A stretch of 64,000 nucleotides of DNA from Ruminococcus sp. UBA1409 (GTDB taxonomy: Bacteria > Bacillota > Clostridia > Oscillospirales > Ruminococcaceae), in contig DBPX01000016.1 of the NCBI GenBank assembly GCA_002305045.1, positions 245,872 to 309,871 on the forward strand, in the 5' to 3' direction. Every line of letters starts with the position of its first letter. Position 1 is the stretch's first letter. The notes under the pieces are model-generated. The model was not told the DNA's origin and did no database searches. It saw only the letters and a program-made list of their open reading frames with translations. Shown piece by piece: positions 33,257-41,913 of the stretch. Made by a program: the position numbers and the translations under genes.

Positions 33257-33363
33257 GACAAAAGGGCGGTCGAACGGCTAAATAGGTCATGACGCCGTGT
33301 TGCCGGACCGCCTGCCCTGATTATATTGCATCTATCATGCTTTGCTAAATTTAAGAGGCTGAA

Positions 33364-34854
33364 ATGAGAAATAAAAGACATATTATTATTGCAGTTTTTT
33401 CTGTCCTTATCCTGATTGCGGGAGGGCTTTTTGTCCTTTCTGAATTTAGGGGGCAGGACCTTTCCAAGACAGCTTTACCCTCCGGGCAGGAACCAGGCAA
33501 TATGGATTCCGACGCAGAGGACGCTTCGGACGAACTAAAGACTCCGCCGGATGAAGCTATAAGTCCCGGATCTGCCGTCACCGAGAATACGGAATCTGAG
33601 CCGCTTGAGGAGCCTGACGGCTTAGAAAATCCCGACGGCGAGCCATTAGCTCCTGATGTGGAGGATAACAGTGATGACGCCGACCCCGAGCAGACTGATG
33701 AAAATACTTACTCTGACGGGGATAATAGCTCCGACGGGAATACTGACATCCAGGAGCAGCCGCAGACCCAGTATGAAAGCTCAACCGTCAGAATATGCAT
33801 AGGCGGAGACACCTCGATAGACTCCGAATTTGCGGACGCCGCCAGAAGATGGGGAGTCGATTATCCCTGGAAGGAGGTCAGCCAGGTATTTAACGAGGCT
33901 GATATCTCGGTGGTAAATCTTGAGACCTGTGTGAGCGAAAGAGGCGTCTCGGAGAAAAGAGAGGGCTTTGGCTTCAGGACGCCTCCTGATATGCTTGAGG
34001 GCTTTGTAAACGCAGGAATAGACCTTGTCTGCCTTGCAAACAACCATACAAGAGACTACGGCATGGACGCACTTGTCGATACCTTCAGCCATCTGGCGGA
34101 GTACGGCATAGGCTATTTCGGAGCAGGTCACGACAAGGAGGAGGCTGGAGGTCTCACGGTTAAAGAGGTAAACGGCGTCAAGGTAGGCTTTGCGGGTTGT
34201 AACTACATATATCTTAGCAGCGACTGTGCGGCGGATGTCGGTCATCCCGGCATAAATATGGTCTACAAGCTCGACGACGAGAGGACTGCATGGTTTTTGG
34301 ACCGTGTCAAGGAGTATGACAGCCAGTGCGATGTTCTCATAGTGTTCATGCACTGCGGCACAGAGGAGGTCTTTGATGTCGGGAGCTATCAGAAAAGGCT
34401 GGCAAGAGCCTTAATCGACTCAGGGGCGGACATCGTCATCGGAGCGCATCCCCACACCCTGCAGCCCATCGAGTTCTACAACGGCAAGCCGATTTTTTAC
34501 AGCATCGGAAACCTCATCTTCTGGCATGTGGACGACGAAATCGACGGTCTTACCTGCATTTTTGACATCACCATCGATAAGGACGGCTTCAAAAGCCTTA
34601 GACTCCATCCGCTTTTCATAAAGAACTACAAGGTCTACTATCTTGAAAGAGACGAGGGCAAGTATCCCGCCAGATACGACCAGATTCTTGAGCTTATGAA
34701 CAGTCTTTGCTACGACTACGGCATATATTTTGACGAGCAGGGATATATGGGGCTGATTGACGAGCTGTCCCAGGAGGAAAGGGAGCTGCTTGAAGCCATG
34801 TACACCGAAAATACCGAAAACAATGCAGATGATGTGACGCTAAAGGAGGGCTAA
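33364..34854 (+). CDS. CapA-family putative metallophosphatase, membrane anchored
   Basis: CapA/PgsA-like proteins carry a calcineurin-like fold and are named for poly-gamma-glutamate capsule export, but most gut homologues are uncharacterised. The 496-residue protein has an N-terminal membrane helix (about residues 6-26). A long acidic, Pro/Asp/Ser-rich linker follows (about 30-138), then the CapA domain (about 139-430). Domain marks are CIGGDTSIDS, VVNLETCVS, LANNHTRDYG, VIVFMHCGTE, IVIGAHPHTLQPIEFYNGKPIFYSIGN. No pgsB/pgsC partners are nearby, so capsule synthesis is not supported. It is followed 1 base later by a methyltransferase gene. Confidence 0.88.
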   Translation: MRNKRHIIIAVFSVLILIAGGLFVLSEFRGQDLSKTALPSGQEPGNMDSDAEDASDELKTPPDEAISPGSAVTENTESEPLEEPDGLENPDGEPLAPDVEDNSDDADPEQTDENTYSDGDNSSDGNTDIQEQPQTQYESSTVRICIGGDTSIDSEFADAARRWGVDYPWKEVSQVFNEADISVVNLETCVSERGVSEKREGFGFRTPPDMLEGFVNAGIDLVCLANNHTRDYGMDALVDTFSHLAEYGIGYFGAGHDKEEAGGLTVKEVNGVKVGFAGCNYIYLSSDCAADVGHPGINMVYKLDDERTAWFLDRVKEYDSQCDVLIVFMHCGTEEVFDVGSYQKRLARALIDSGADIVIGAHPHTLQPIEFYNGKPIFYSIGNLIFWHVDDEIDGLTCIFDITIDKDGFKSLRLHPLFIKNYKVYYLERDEGKYPARYDQILELMNSLCYDYGIYFDEQGYMGLIDELSQEERELLEAMYTENTENNADDVTLKEG

Positions 34855-34855
34855 G

Positions 34856-35605
34856 ATGTCATACCAGGACGAAAATGCCAAAACCATAGACCGCTGGATA
34901 GAAGAAGGCTGGGAATGGGGTCAGCCGATAGATCATGATACCTATCTTAGCGCATTAAACGGAAGCTGGGAGCTTCTTTTGACGCCGACAAAGCCGGTCC
35001 CCAAGAGCTGGCTCGGCGAGATAAAGGGAAAAAAGGTGCTGGGACTTGCCTCGGGAGGCGGTCAGCAGATGCCGATTTTTGCGGCTCTCGGCGCCTTGGT
35101 GACGGTATTGGACTACTCCCCTGCACAGCTAAGGTCTGAACAGCTTGTAAGCGAAAGAGAGGGCTATCAAATCAATATCGTAAGAGCGGACATGACAAAG
35201 CCCTTACCCTTTGAGGACGGCGAGTTCGACCTTGTCTTTCACCCCGTCTCCAACTGCTATGTCAAGGAGGTCAAGCCAATCTTTAAAGAATGTGCCAGGG
35301 TCTTAAAGCACGGCGGCAGGCTGCTGTGCGGTCTTGACAACGGCATGAACTTCATAACGAACGAAGAGGAAAGGGAGATTCTTTATTCCCTGCCCTTTGA
35401 CCCTCTTAATGACCCCGAGCTTATGAGGATGCTCCAAAGCGAGGACTGCGGAGTACAGTTTTCACATACCATGGAGGAGCAGATAGGCGGTCAGCTTGAG
35501 GCTGGGTTTATCCTAAAGGATATTTACGAGGATACCAACGGAAGCGGCAGGCTCCACAAGATGAACATCCCCAGCTTTATAGCGACTTTGGCTATAAAGC
35601 CGTAG
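34856..35605 (+). CDS. Class I SAM-dependent methyltransferase
   Basis: The 249-residue protein has the Rossmann methyltransferase motifs. Motif I is VLGLASGGGQQMPIFAALGA near residues 60-79, the acidic end of strand 2 is VTVLDYSPAQL, motif II is the DMTKPLPFEDGEFDLVFHP region, and motif III is the ARVLKHGGRLL loop. This sequence type (UbiE/COQ5-like) acts on small molecules; the substrate is unknown. AAGGAGG overlaps the end of capA, so the genes are coupled, but no functional link is evident. Confidence 0.9.
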   Translation: MSYQDENAKTIDRWIEEGWEWGQPIDHDTYLSALNGSWELLLTPTKPVPKSWLGEIKGKKVLGLASGGGQQMPIFAALGALVTVLDYSPAQLRSEQLVSEREGYQINIVRADMTKPLPFEDGEFDLVFHPVSNCYVKEVKPIFKECARVLKHGGRLLCGLDNGMNFITNEEEREILYSLPFDPLNDPELMRMLQSEDCGVQFSHTMEEQIGGQLEAGFILKDIYEDTNGSGRLHKMNIPSFIATLAIKP

Positions 35606-35657
35606 CCTGTCCTGGCAATCGTGACATCACCACAATAAAAAAGAAAAGAGGATTAGT

Positions 35658-37199
35658 ATGGAGCTTAAAAACCAGAAGCTTATTATCATCGACTTCGGTG
35701 GACAGTACAACCAGCTCATAGCAAGACGGGTAAGAGAGTGCGGAGTATACTGCGAGGTCCTCCCCTACAAAAAGGCTGATATATCCGCCATAAAGAGCGA
35801 CAGGCCTGTAGCTATAATCTTTACCGGCGGACCGAACAGCGTATATCTTGACAGCTCGCCGACAATATCAAAGGAGATTTTCGAGCTGGGAATCCCGATT
35901 CTCGGCATATGCTACGGTGCACAGCTCATGGCATACTCTCTTGGCGGAAGCGTTAAGAGCGCCCCCACAAGCGAGTACGGAAAGACTAACACCGATTTTA
36001 AGACAGACTCTGTTTTATTCGGCGGGCTGCCGGAAAAATCGGTAACCTGGATGAGTCACACCGACTACATCGCAAAGGCTCCAGACGGCTTCAGGATAAC
36101 CGCCAGCACGCCTGTCTGCCCTGTCGCCGCAATGGAGGACCCCGAAAGAGGTCTTTACGCCGTACAGTTCCACCCTGAAGTCAACCACACCCAGCACGGC
36201 AGCGACATCATAAAGGCGTTTTTGTTTAATGCCGCCAAGTGCTTGGGCGACTGGACGATGGAGAGCTTCGCCGCTACCGCCATCGAGGACATAAGACGGC
36301 GTGTCGGAGACAAAAAGGTGCTCTTAGGACTCTCCGGCGGAGTTGACTCCTCGGTGTGCGCAGCGCTTCTCTCAAAGGCGATTGGAAGCCAGCTCACCTG
36401 CATTTTCGTAGACCACGGTCTTATGAGGAAAAACGAGGGCGACGAGGTCGAGCAGGCGTTCTCCGACTGGGATATAAACTTTGTCAGGGTGAACGCAGAG
36501 GCTCTGTTCCTTGAAAAGCTTGCCGGCGTCACCGAGCCGGAGCGAAAGCGAAAGATAATCGGCGAGGAGTTCATAAGGGTATTTGAGTCGGAGTCACGAA
36601 AGCTAGGGCATATGGATTACCTCGCCCAGGGTACAATTTATCCTGATATTATCGAGTCGGGAGCAGGAGACGCCGCCGTCATAAAGAGCCACCACAATGT
36701 GGGCGGTCTGCCCAAGGACATAGATTTCAAGGAGGTCATAGAGCCTCTTAGGCTCCTTTTCAAGGACGAAGTTAGAGCCTTGGGACTGACTCTTGGACTC
36801 TCCCCCACCCTAGTCTACAGGCAGCCATTCCCCGGCCCCGGCCTCGCCGTAAGGATAATCGGAGAAATCACTAAGGAGCGCCTTGAAATACTCCGCAACG
36901 CTGACTGGGTATTCAGAGACGAGCTTGCAAAAAGCGGCATCGACCGTGACATTAACCAGTTTTTCGCTGTCCTGACCTCAATGCGCTCTGTCGGCGTCAT
37001 GGGCGACGGCAGAACCTATGACTACACCCTCGCTCTCCGTGCCGTCACCACCACCGACTTCATGACCGCCGACTTCGCCCGAATCCCCTACGATGTCCTC
37101 GAACGGTGCGCCTCCCGCATAGTCAACGAGGTCAAAAGCATCAACCGCATCGTCTACGACATTACCACCAAGCCGCCGGCAACTATTGAGTGGGAATGA
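35658..37199 (+). CDS. guaA: GMP synthase (glutamine-hydrolysing)
   Basis: GuaA converts XMP to GMP using ATP and glutamine. The 513-residue protein has a class I amidotransferase domain (Cys85 in [15 protein letters not shown], His/Glu in AVQFHPEV), an ATP-pyrophosphatase domain with the P-loop LSGGVDSS near residue 223, and the C-terminal dimerisation domain ending [15 protein letters not shown] precedes the ATG. No purine riboswitch was seen in the 52 bases upstream. Its 3' end adjoins a gene-poor scar with a broken gene, consistent with the known use of guaA ends as integration sites in other bacteria. Confidence 0.97.
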   Translation: MELKNQKLIIIDFGGQYNQLIARRVRECGVYCEVLPYKKADISAIKSDRPVAIIFTGGPNSVYLDSSPTISKEIFELGIPILGICYGAQLMAYSLGGSVKSAPTSEYGKTNTDFKTDSVLFGGLPEKSVTWMSHTDYIAKAPDGFRITASTPVCPVAAMEDPERGLYAVQFHPEVNHTQHGSDIIKAFLFNAAKCLGDWTMESFAATAIEDIRRRVGDKKVLLGLSGGVDSSVCAALLSKAIGSQLTCIFVDHGLMRKNEGDEVEQAFSDWDINFVRVNAEALFLEKLAGVTEPERKRKIIGEEFIRVFESESRKLGHMDYLAQGTIYPDIIESGAGDAAVIKSHHNVGGLPKDIDFKEVIEPLRLLFKDEVRALGLTLGLSPTLVYRQPFPGPGLAVRIIGEITKERLEILRNADWVFRDELAKSGIDRDINQFFAVLTSMRSVGVMGDGRTYDYTLALRAVTTTDFMTADFARIPYDVLERCASRIVNEVKSINRIVYDITTKPPATIEWE

Positions 37200-37300
37200 G
37201 GCAAAGTGGTTTTTGAGTAGTCCAAAAAACCTTGATATTACAAGGATTTTCGGCTCTCGCAATTTGAAAAAATCAGCGAAAAACGCTCGTTGATACCAAA

Positions 37301-37546
37301 TTGATACCACCATCAGATATAAGAACCGCCGAGGATACAGCGGCGGACAGATTTGTCTTTGCCCTGGGCGAGCTGTGCAGCGCCCTTGATGTCCCGACGG
37401 TAGGCGGCTACAACATCCCGAGACAGGAATATATGTCAAGCCTTGACAAGATGGCTGACGACGCCATAGCAAGCGGCAGTCCCTCTAACACACAAAAGCT
37501 CCTCACCAAGGAGGATATCATAAATATTTACAGGTCGGTATACTGA
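37301..37546 (+). pseudogene. C-terminal remnant of an iron-containing alcohol dehydrogenase
   Basis: The 81 codons read like the last part of a group III (iron) alcohol dehydrogenase: a helix ending in LGELCSALDVPTVGG, then SSLDKMADDAIASGSP and the terminal TKEDIINIYRSVY. Full proteins have about 380 residues, so roughly 300 residues with the cofactor and iron ligands are missing. No ribosome binding site or promoter was found. Similarity begins abruptly near 37313, just after the duplicated word TTGATACCA. Confidence 0.7.
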
Positions 37547-37881
37547 CCCAACAGGAGCCGTCGCACAGGCAAGAAGGCTTCTTTGGGCGGGTTATTCAAG
37601 GCTTTGCTCCTGGACTCCCCTGCCCGTAACGGTATAAAAAGCTGCTCGAAAAGAAACTACAGCGTTTGTTTTCGGGCAGTATTTTTGCTATGCAAAAGCA
37701 TAGCAAAACTTTGAGATGTGCCATTTCCTCGCCCCTTCGGGGCAACTGGAAATGATGCGCAAAAACTTCATGCGCCGCAGGTTTTTGTCCCTCATCGTAG
37801 TGCGCCGTGGCGCATGAAGTTTTATGCCATGATACCCTGCCGCAGACAACACCGTTTATTTCCTTGAATGTCAGTATTACA
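37547..37881. other. Gene-free stretch after the dehydrogenase remnant
   Basis: No convincing coding frame. The stretch is dominated by the hairpin cluster annotated at 37683-37823; the preceding 130 bases show no promoter or terminator I can support. Confidence 0.45.
37683..37823. repeat. Three-hairpin palindromic element
   Basis: Three perfect-armed hairpins occur in a row: TTTTGCTATG/CATAGCAAAA (37683-37708, 6-base loop); CATTTCC/GGAAATG enclosing GCCCC/GGGGC (37722-37754); and a 15-bp pair AAAACTTCATGCGCC/GGCGCATGAAGTTTT (37762-37823, 32-base loop). The layout suggests a dispersed intergenic repeat or a structured RNA. I suspect it is common in related genomes but cannot test that. Confidence 0.6.
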
Positions 37882-38232
37882 TCAGATGAATATGTACCCT
37901 AGGGCTATCAGCAGCTTGATATCTGCGCCGTTTTTATAGAGCATAAAGATGATAAGAAGCAAAAGAAGCCTGTCGGCGTCAAGCTCGAAGCTATCCCCCA
38001 GTATATCTCTTAAAAACCCGAGAGGTCCTGCGGATAAAGGCTCTCTTTTGTTATCTCCAGCATGGTTTTTTTCGGCTCCCGATAAGGCTCCTCCCGGCAA
38101 GGGAGTGCTGCCGCTTTTAGCCTGATTATCCCCCACCACGGCACGGGACCTTCTTTGCATCTCACGCAGGCGGGAAAGAGCCTCCTCCTGCATTCTTCCG
38201 AACTCCGGGCTGTCAGGGCTAAAGGATGCCAA
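37882..38232 (-). CDS. Small protein, unknown function, third gene of a three-gene unit
   Basis: The 116-residue protein has a helical, Arg-rich N-terminus (EEALSRLREMQRRSR). A low-complexity middle with Pro, Gly and Ser follows, then a hydrophobic C-terminal end (about residues 86-116, RLLLLLIIFMLYKNGADIKLL) that could enter a membrane. Its start overlaps the previous gene by 14 bases, indicating coupling. I do not recognise it. Confidence 0.7.
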   Translation of the reverse strand: MASFSPDSPEFGRMQEEALSRLREMQRRSRAVVGDNQAKSGSTPLPGGALSGAEKNHAGDNKREPLSAGPLGFLRDILGDSFELDADRLLLLLIIFMLYKNGADIKLLIALGYIFI

Positions 38233-38587
38233 GACCGTCGCCTCCTAAAAGCCCGCTCTTTGTTATAAGCGGAAGAAGATTTATCATCTTTAAAAGCCTG
38301 ACTGCGCTGTCGGCCCGCTTTCTCCTAGCCTCGCCGAGAAGCGGTCTGAGCGCCCTTATCAGCCTTATGTTTTCATCCTCCTCGATGCTTCCCTCCAAGC
38401 CCTTGGCAAGGCTTATAAGCCCGGATATGTCAGGACTTCCCTCTCCCGGCTGACCTTTAGCCTCGGGCTGGCTCGCAGGAGGCGTGCTGTCGGCAGGCAG
38501 ACCAAGCATCGAGGCAAGCTCCTCTATCTGCTTCATGCTCTTTTCATCGCTTAGTATACTGCTCAGCCGCTGTGCTAGGTCCTCCAT
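38219..38587 (-). CDS. Small helical protein, unknown function, second gene of the unit
   Basis: The 122-residue protein is mostly predicted helix with a Pro/Gly-rich linker near residues 33-55. A conserved-looking segment follows (LIRALRPLLGEARRKRADSA, RLLKMINLLPLI). GGGAG lies upstream of the ATG. It sits between two other short genes in the same direction. I have seen the style of sequence in clostridial genomes but can assign no function. Confidence 0.7.
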   Translation of the reverse strand: MEDLAQRLSSILSDEKSMKQIEELASMLGLPADSTPPASQPEAKGQPGEGSPDISGLISLAKGLEGSIEEDENIRLIRALRPLLGEARRKRADSAVRLLKMINLLPLITKSGLLGGDGLGIL

Positions 38588-38609
38588 GCCGACTCACTCC
38601 CTTCTACAT

Positions 38610-38846
38610 TTATCCGAATAGCTTTTTCATAAGCTCCTTTGCCTGCGGACTTGACAGCACCGCCTGAGCCGTCACGGGATTTGAAAGCGCAGCGGTGAGC
38701 TTTTTTGCCTCAGAGCCTGGAAGAGTGCCAAGCAGCCTGTCAAAGGTGCCTGCCGACAGCTCGGACCTAAGCTTGGTCTCGCTGACTCCCAGCTTCTGGG
38801 ACGCCGCCTTCAAAAGATAGTCTATCTGATTTTGATTTAGCTCCAT
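38610..38846 (-). CDS. Small helical protein, unknown function, first gene of the unit
   Basis: The 78-residue protein is entirely helix-like (NQNQIDYLLKAASQKLG, AKKLTAALSNPVTAQAVLSS) with no Cys, signal or membrane segment. GAGGGA precedes the ATG by a normal distance. It heads the three-gene minus-strand unit and is divergent from the phosphoesterase gene. Function unknown. Confidence 0.7.
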   Translation of the reverse strand: MELNQNQIDYLLKAASQKLGVSETKLRSELSAGTFDRLLGTLPGSEAKKLTAALSNPVTAQAVLSSPQAKELMKKLFG

Positions 38847-38863
38847 ATTTATCCCTCCATCTA

Positions 38864-38892
38864 TTGAAAAATGCTGTAAAATGTGATATGAT
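38864..38892 (+). promoter_or_regulatory. Promoter of the phosphoesterase gene
   Basis: TTGAAA (38864-38869), 17 bp, TATGAT (38887-38892), 27 bp upstream of the GTG start. Confidence 0.6.
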
Positions 38893-38919
38893 GATAAAAA
38901 GATTTGGAGATGCTTATTT

Positions 38920-39399
38920 GTGAGGATTATTGCTTTTTCGGACGGTCACGGTAATACCGGGGCAGTAAAGAAGCTTATCAGCTCGACCCGCAGCACCACC
39001 GACCTGTACATCTTCCTTGGAGACGGCAGCCGGGATATCGACAGAGCCGGCGAGGAGCTTGAAGGCGTCAGGCTGCTGAAGGTCAGAGGGAACTGCGACT
39101 TTTCCATCTCCTCGCCTGACACTGCCGTCACCGAGGTTTTGGGCTATAAAATCATCTACACCCACGGACATACCCATGGCATAAAATACGATACCGCCGG
39201 GCTTGAGAGGCTCGCCTTCCAGAACGGTGCGGCTGCCGTGCTGTTCGGGCATACCCATGTCAGGGAGTGCCTTTACAGAAACGGAGTCTATTACATAAAC
39301 CCGGGAAGCATCGCCCTCCCAAGAGACGGCATGCCGCCCTCCTATGCCGCCATCGACATAATCCCTGCCGGTATAATGGTGACTCATGCCGAGCTGTAG
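38920..39399 (+). CDS. YfcE/MJ0936-type metallophosphoesterase
   Basis: The 159-residue protein is a minimal calcineurin-like phosphodiesterase. Metal-ligand motifs are FSDGHGN (in place of the usual SDTHG/SDxHG), FLGDGSRD, VRGNCD, THGHTHG and FGHTHV, ending with the typical YINPGSIALPR. The family hydrolyses phosphodiesters in vitro; natural substrates are poorly known. A GTG start at 38920 is supported by TTGGAG upstream; no nearer ATG exists. Stand-alone gene. Confidence 0.9.
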   Translation: MRIIAFSDGHGNTGAVKKLISSTRSTTDLYIFLGDGSRDIDRAGEELEGVRLLKVRGNCDFSISSPDTAVTEVLGYKIIYTHGHTHGIKYDTAGLERLAFQNGAAAVLFGHTHVRECLYRNGVYYINPGSIALPRDGMPPSYAAIDIIPAGIMVTHAEL

Positions 39400-39471
39400 T
39401 CCGCCCTCTTAATCATTATATTCTGCTAATCAAAACTGTTTACTAAAAGATATTGAAAGGATGCTGTTATT

Positions 39472-40167
39472 ATGCTGGAAAAACTGAAAAAGGAAGTCTA
39501 CGAGGCAAATATGCTGCTGCCGAGGTACGGTCTTATCACCTTTACCTGGGGCAATGTCTCGGGAATCGACCGTGAGCTTGGTCTTGTCGTAATCAAGCCC
39601 TCGGGAGTCGAGTACGATGAGATGAAGCCGGAGGATATGGTGGTTGTAGACCTCGAGGGCAGGGTCGTAGAGGGCGATTTGAACCCCTCCTCAGACACTC
39701 CAACACACATTGAGTTCTACAAGGCGTTTCCAAACATAGGCGGAGTTACCCACACCCACTCCACCAACGCCGTATGCTTTGCACAGGCGGGCAGGGGAAT
39801 CCCTCCGCTCGGCACGACTCACGGCGACTATTTCTACGGCGAGATTCCCTGCACAAGGAAGATGACTCCCGAGGAGATTTCTGGTGAGTATGAGAAGAAC
39901 ACGGGTCTTGTCATAGTAGAGACCTTCAAGGACCTCGACCCGGACGCCATCCCGGCAGTTTTGGTACACTCGCACGGTCCCTTTACATGGGGTAAGGACC
40001 CTGTAGACTCCGTTCACCACTCCGTCATACTTGAGGAGTGCGCTAAGATGGCTATGGGAGCCTTCGCACTCAACCCCGGGCTGAGCCGTATGCAGCAGGA
40101 GCTTCTTGACAAGCATTATCTTAGAAAGCACGGCAAGAACGCCTACTATGGTCAGAAGAAAAAATAG
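39472..40167 (+). CDS. araD: L-ribulose-5-phosphate 4-epimerase
   Basis: AraD converts L-ribulose 5-phosphate to D-xylulose 5-phosphate in L-arabinose use. The 231-residue class II aldolase fold shows [34 protein letters not shown] and the zinc ligands in GVTHTHST, with HSHGPFTWG later and the C-terminal [15 protein letters not shown] that is characteristic of AraD. GAAAGG precedes the ATG. araA and araB are not adjacent. With the GH43 gene in the window this supports arabinose-containing glycans as a carbon source. Confidence 0.95.
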   Translation: MLEKLKKEVYEANMLLPRYGLITFTWGNVSGIDRELGLVVIKPSGVEYDEMKPEDMVVVDLEGRVVEGDLNPSSDTPTHIEFYKAFPNIGGVTHTHSTNAVCFAQAGRGIPPLGTTHGDYFYGEIPCTRKMTPEEISGEYEKNTGLVIVETFKDLDPDAIPAVLVHSHGPFTWGKDPVDSVHHSVILEECAKMAMGAFALNPGLSRMQQELLDKHYLRKHGKNAYYGQKKK

Positions 40168-40177
40168 CTAAGATGAT

Positions 40178-40210
40178 AAAAAGGTCCGCCCCTTTACATG
40201 GGACGGACCT
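40178..40210 (-). terminator. Intrinsic terminator between araD and DUF1846
   Basis: AGGTCCG(T/C)CCC arms with a short loop. On the minus strand the stem is followed by five T, so it mainly ends the DUF1846 message; it may also serve araD. Confidence 0.85.
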
Positions 40211-40215
40211 ATTAA

Positions 40216-41700
40216 TTATCCGTGGTAGAGATTCTTCGACTGATAAACCGGCTCGCAGGTGACATTGACTCCCAGCTTCTTAAAGGTCTTTTGGTCAACA
40301 GAGGAAAGAATCACGCTTGAGTGGACCTCCGAGCCTTTCAGGTTTTTAAGCTGGTCCATGGCAAGCTGTGCCGTGGGATTTGTGGCGGCGCATATGCTAA
40401 GAGCTAGCAGGACCTCGTCGGTATGAAGCCTTGGGTTTTCATTTCCCAGATGGTCCACCTTGAGCCTTTGTATCGGCTCTATCACAACAGGAGAGATAAG
40501 CATGATATCGTCCGCTATCCCTGCCAGCTCTTTGAGGGAGTTGAGCAGCAGAGCGGCGCAGCAGCCGAGAAGCTTTCCCGTCCTGCCGGTGAGGATTTTA
40601 CCGTTTGGGAGCTCTATCGCTGCGGCAGACTCCCCTGTCAGCCTGGCCTTATTTATTGCAGGCTCGACCACCCTTCTCTCGCCGAGCTTTATGTTAGCCT
40701 TTTTCATTATCAGCTCGATTTTCATAAGCTCATCGTCTCCCGCCTCGCCTCTGACTCTGCGGCAGACTGCCGAGTAGTATCTTCTTATTATTTCCTGGCG
40801 GGACGCCCTGACGCAGACATCATCGTCCACAATGCAAAAGCCCGCCATATTGACTCCCATATCCGTGGGCGACTTGTAGGGAGAGCTGCCCAAAATCATG
40901 TCGAACATCGCATTGAGCACCGGGAAGGACTCGATGTCCCGATTGTAGTTTACAGCCGGCTGACCGTAAGCCTCCAGATGGTAGGGGTCTATCATATTAA
41001 TATCGTTTAAGTCCGCCGTCGCCGCCTCGTAAGCCGAGTTGACGGGGTGGTTTAAGGGTATATTCCAGATGGGGAAGGTCTCAAACTTTGCATATCCTGC
41101 GCATATTCCCCTTTTATGGTCGTGATACAGCTGGGAAAGGCAGGCTGCCATCTTGCCGCTTCCGGGTCCCGGAGCGGTGACGACGATAAGCTCCCTTGTA
41201 GTCTCGATATAATCGTTCTTGCCGTAGCCCTGCTCGCTTATAACCATGTCAAGCTCTCTGGGATAGCCTTCAATCTCGTAATGCCTGTAGACCCTTATCC
41301 CCTGCTCGGTGAGCCTTCTTTCAAAAGCCTGAACCGCCGGCTGGTTGTTATACATCGACAGAACAACGCTCCCGACATAAAGCCCGTAGTTGCGAAAAGC
41401 GTCGATAAGCCTTAAAACATCCATGTCGTAGGTTATCCCGATGTCAAGACGGACCTTGCTCTTTTCTATATCCACAGAGTTTATAACTATGACTATCTCC
41501 GCACGGTCCCTTAGCTGAAGGAGCATCTTCAGCTTGGAATCTGGCAGGAAGCCGGGCAGCACCCTTGCCGCATGATAATCGTCAAAAAGCTTGCCTCCAA
41601 ACTCTAAATAGAGCTTGCCGCCGAACTGCTTTATCCTCTTTTCTATATGCTCGGACTGCAAAGCAAGGTATTTTTCGTTGTCAAAGCCCGCCTCTAGCAT
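40216..41700 (-). CDS. DUF1846 protein
   Basis: The 494-residue protein matches the DUF1846 family of unknown function found in Firmicutes and other anaerobes. Recognisable segments are FDNEKYLALQSEHI at the start, KLYLEFGGKLFDDYHAARVLPGF, the Walker-A-like VTAPGPGSGKMAACLSQLYHD near residue 175, and the conserved DMGVNMAGFCI and LHTDEVLLALSICAATNPTAQ. The P-loop-like stretch suggests nucleotide binding, not proven. I start at 41700 (MLEAGFDNE) because GGGGGA lies upstream; the frame opens 10 codons earlier. Divergent from dpaA. Confidence 0.9.
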   Translation of the reverse strand: MLEAGFDNEKYLALQSEHIEKRIKQFGGKLYLEFGGKLFDDYHAARVLPGFLPDSKLKMLLQLRDRAEIVIVINSVDIEKSKVRLDIGITYDMDVLRLIDAFRNYGLYVGSVVLSMYNNQPAVQAFERRLTEQGIRVYRHYEIEGYPRELDMVISEQGYGKNDYIETTRELIVVTAPGPGSGKMAACLSQLYHDHKRGICAGYAKFETFPIWNIPLNHPVNSAYEAATADLNDINMIDPYHLEAYGQPAVNYNRDIESFPVLNAMFDMILGSSPYKSPTDMGVNMAGFCIVDDDVCVRASRQEIIRRYYSAVCRRVRGEAGDDELMKIELIMKKANIKLGERRVVEPAINKARLTGESAAAIELPNGKILTGRTGKLLGCCAALLLNSLKELAGIADDIMLISPVVIEPIQRLKVDHLGNENPRLHTDEVLLALSICAATNPTAQLAMDQLKNLKGSEVHSSVILSSVDQKTFKKLGVNVTCEPVYQSKNLYHG

Positions 41701-41771
41701 GATGATTTCCCCCAAAACAAATAAGTTCACGGACCCTAAGCTCTGACTGCCGATAATCCGCCATGAATCTT

Positions 41772-41800
41772 ATTATAGCACTAAAGGTCGAATCTTGCAA
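41772..41800 (-). promoter_or_regulatory. Sigma-A promoter of the DUF1846 gene
   Basis: On the minus strand TTGCAA (41795-41800), 17 bp, perfect TATAAT (41772-41777), 71 bp upstream of the start. Confidence 0.7.
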
Positions 41801-41826
41801 TATATAAATATTTTAATCTTTAGTGC
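41778..41826. repeat. 9-bp inverted repeat between DUF1846 and dpaA
   Basis: GCACTAAAG (41778-41786) and CTTTAGTGC (41818-41826) are exact complements 31 bp apart and enclose the DUF1846 -35 box. It may be a looped operator or chance symmetry. Confidence 0.4.
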
Positions 41827-41836
41827 GGCAGGATAC

Positions 41837-41864
41837 ACCCCTTTTGTCTGATATACATATATTG
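41837..41864 (+). promoter_or_regulatory. Possible sigma-K-like promoter of dpaAB
   Basis: AC (41837-41838), 17 bp, CATATATTG (41856-41864), close to the sigma-K consensus AC-N16/17-CATANNNTA but with one mismatch at the last base. dpaAB is sigma-K-controlled in Bacillus, so this is plausible but weak. Confidence 0.3.
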
Positions 41865-41913
41865 TTATATACCGGCTTTCAATCTTACACAGCGTTTATG
41901 ATAGGGTATTGAT

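Noticed and set aside
33781..34353. 190-codon open frame opposite capA
   Set aside because: It is the antisense shadow of a clear CapA domain, with no ribosome binding site and no recognisable product.
37301..37546. A functional 81-residue protein
   Set aside because: It matches only the C-terminal end of iron alcohol dehydrogenases and has no start signals; a remnant is the better reading.
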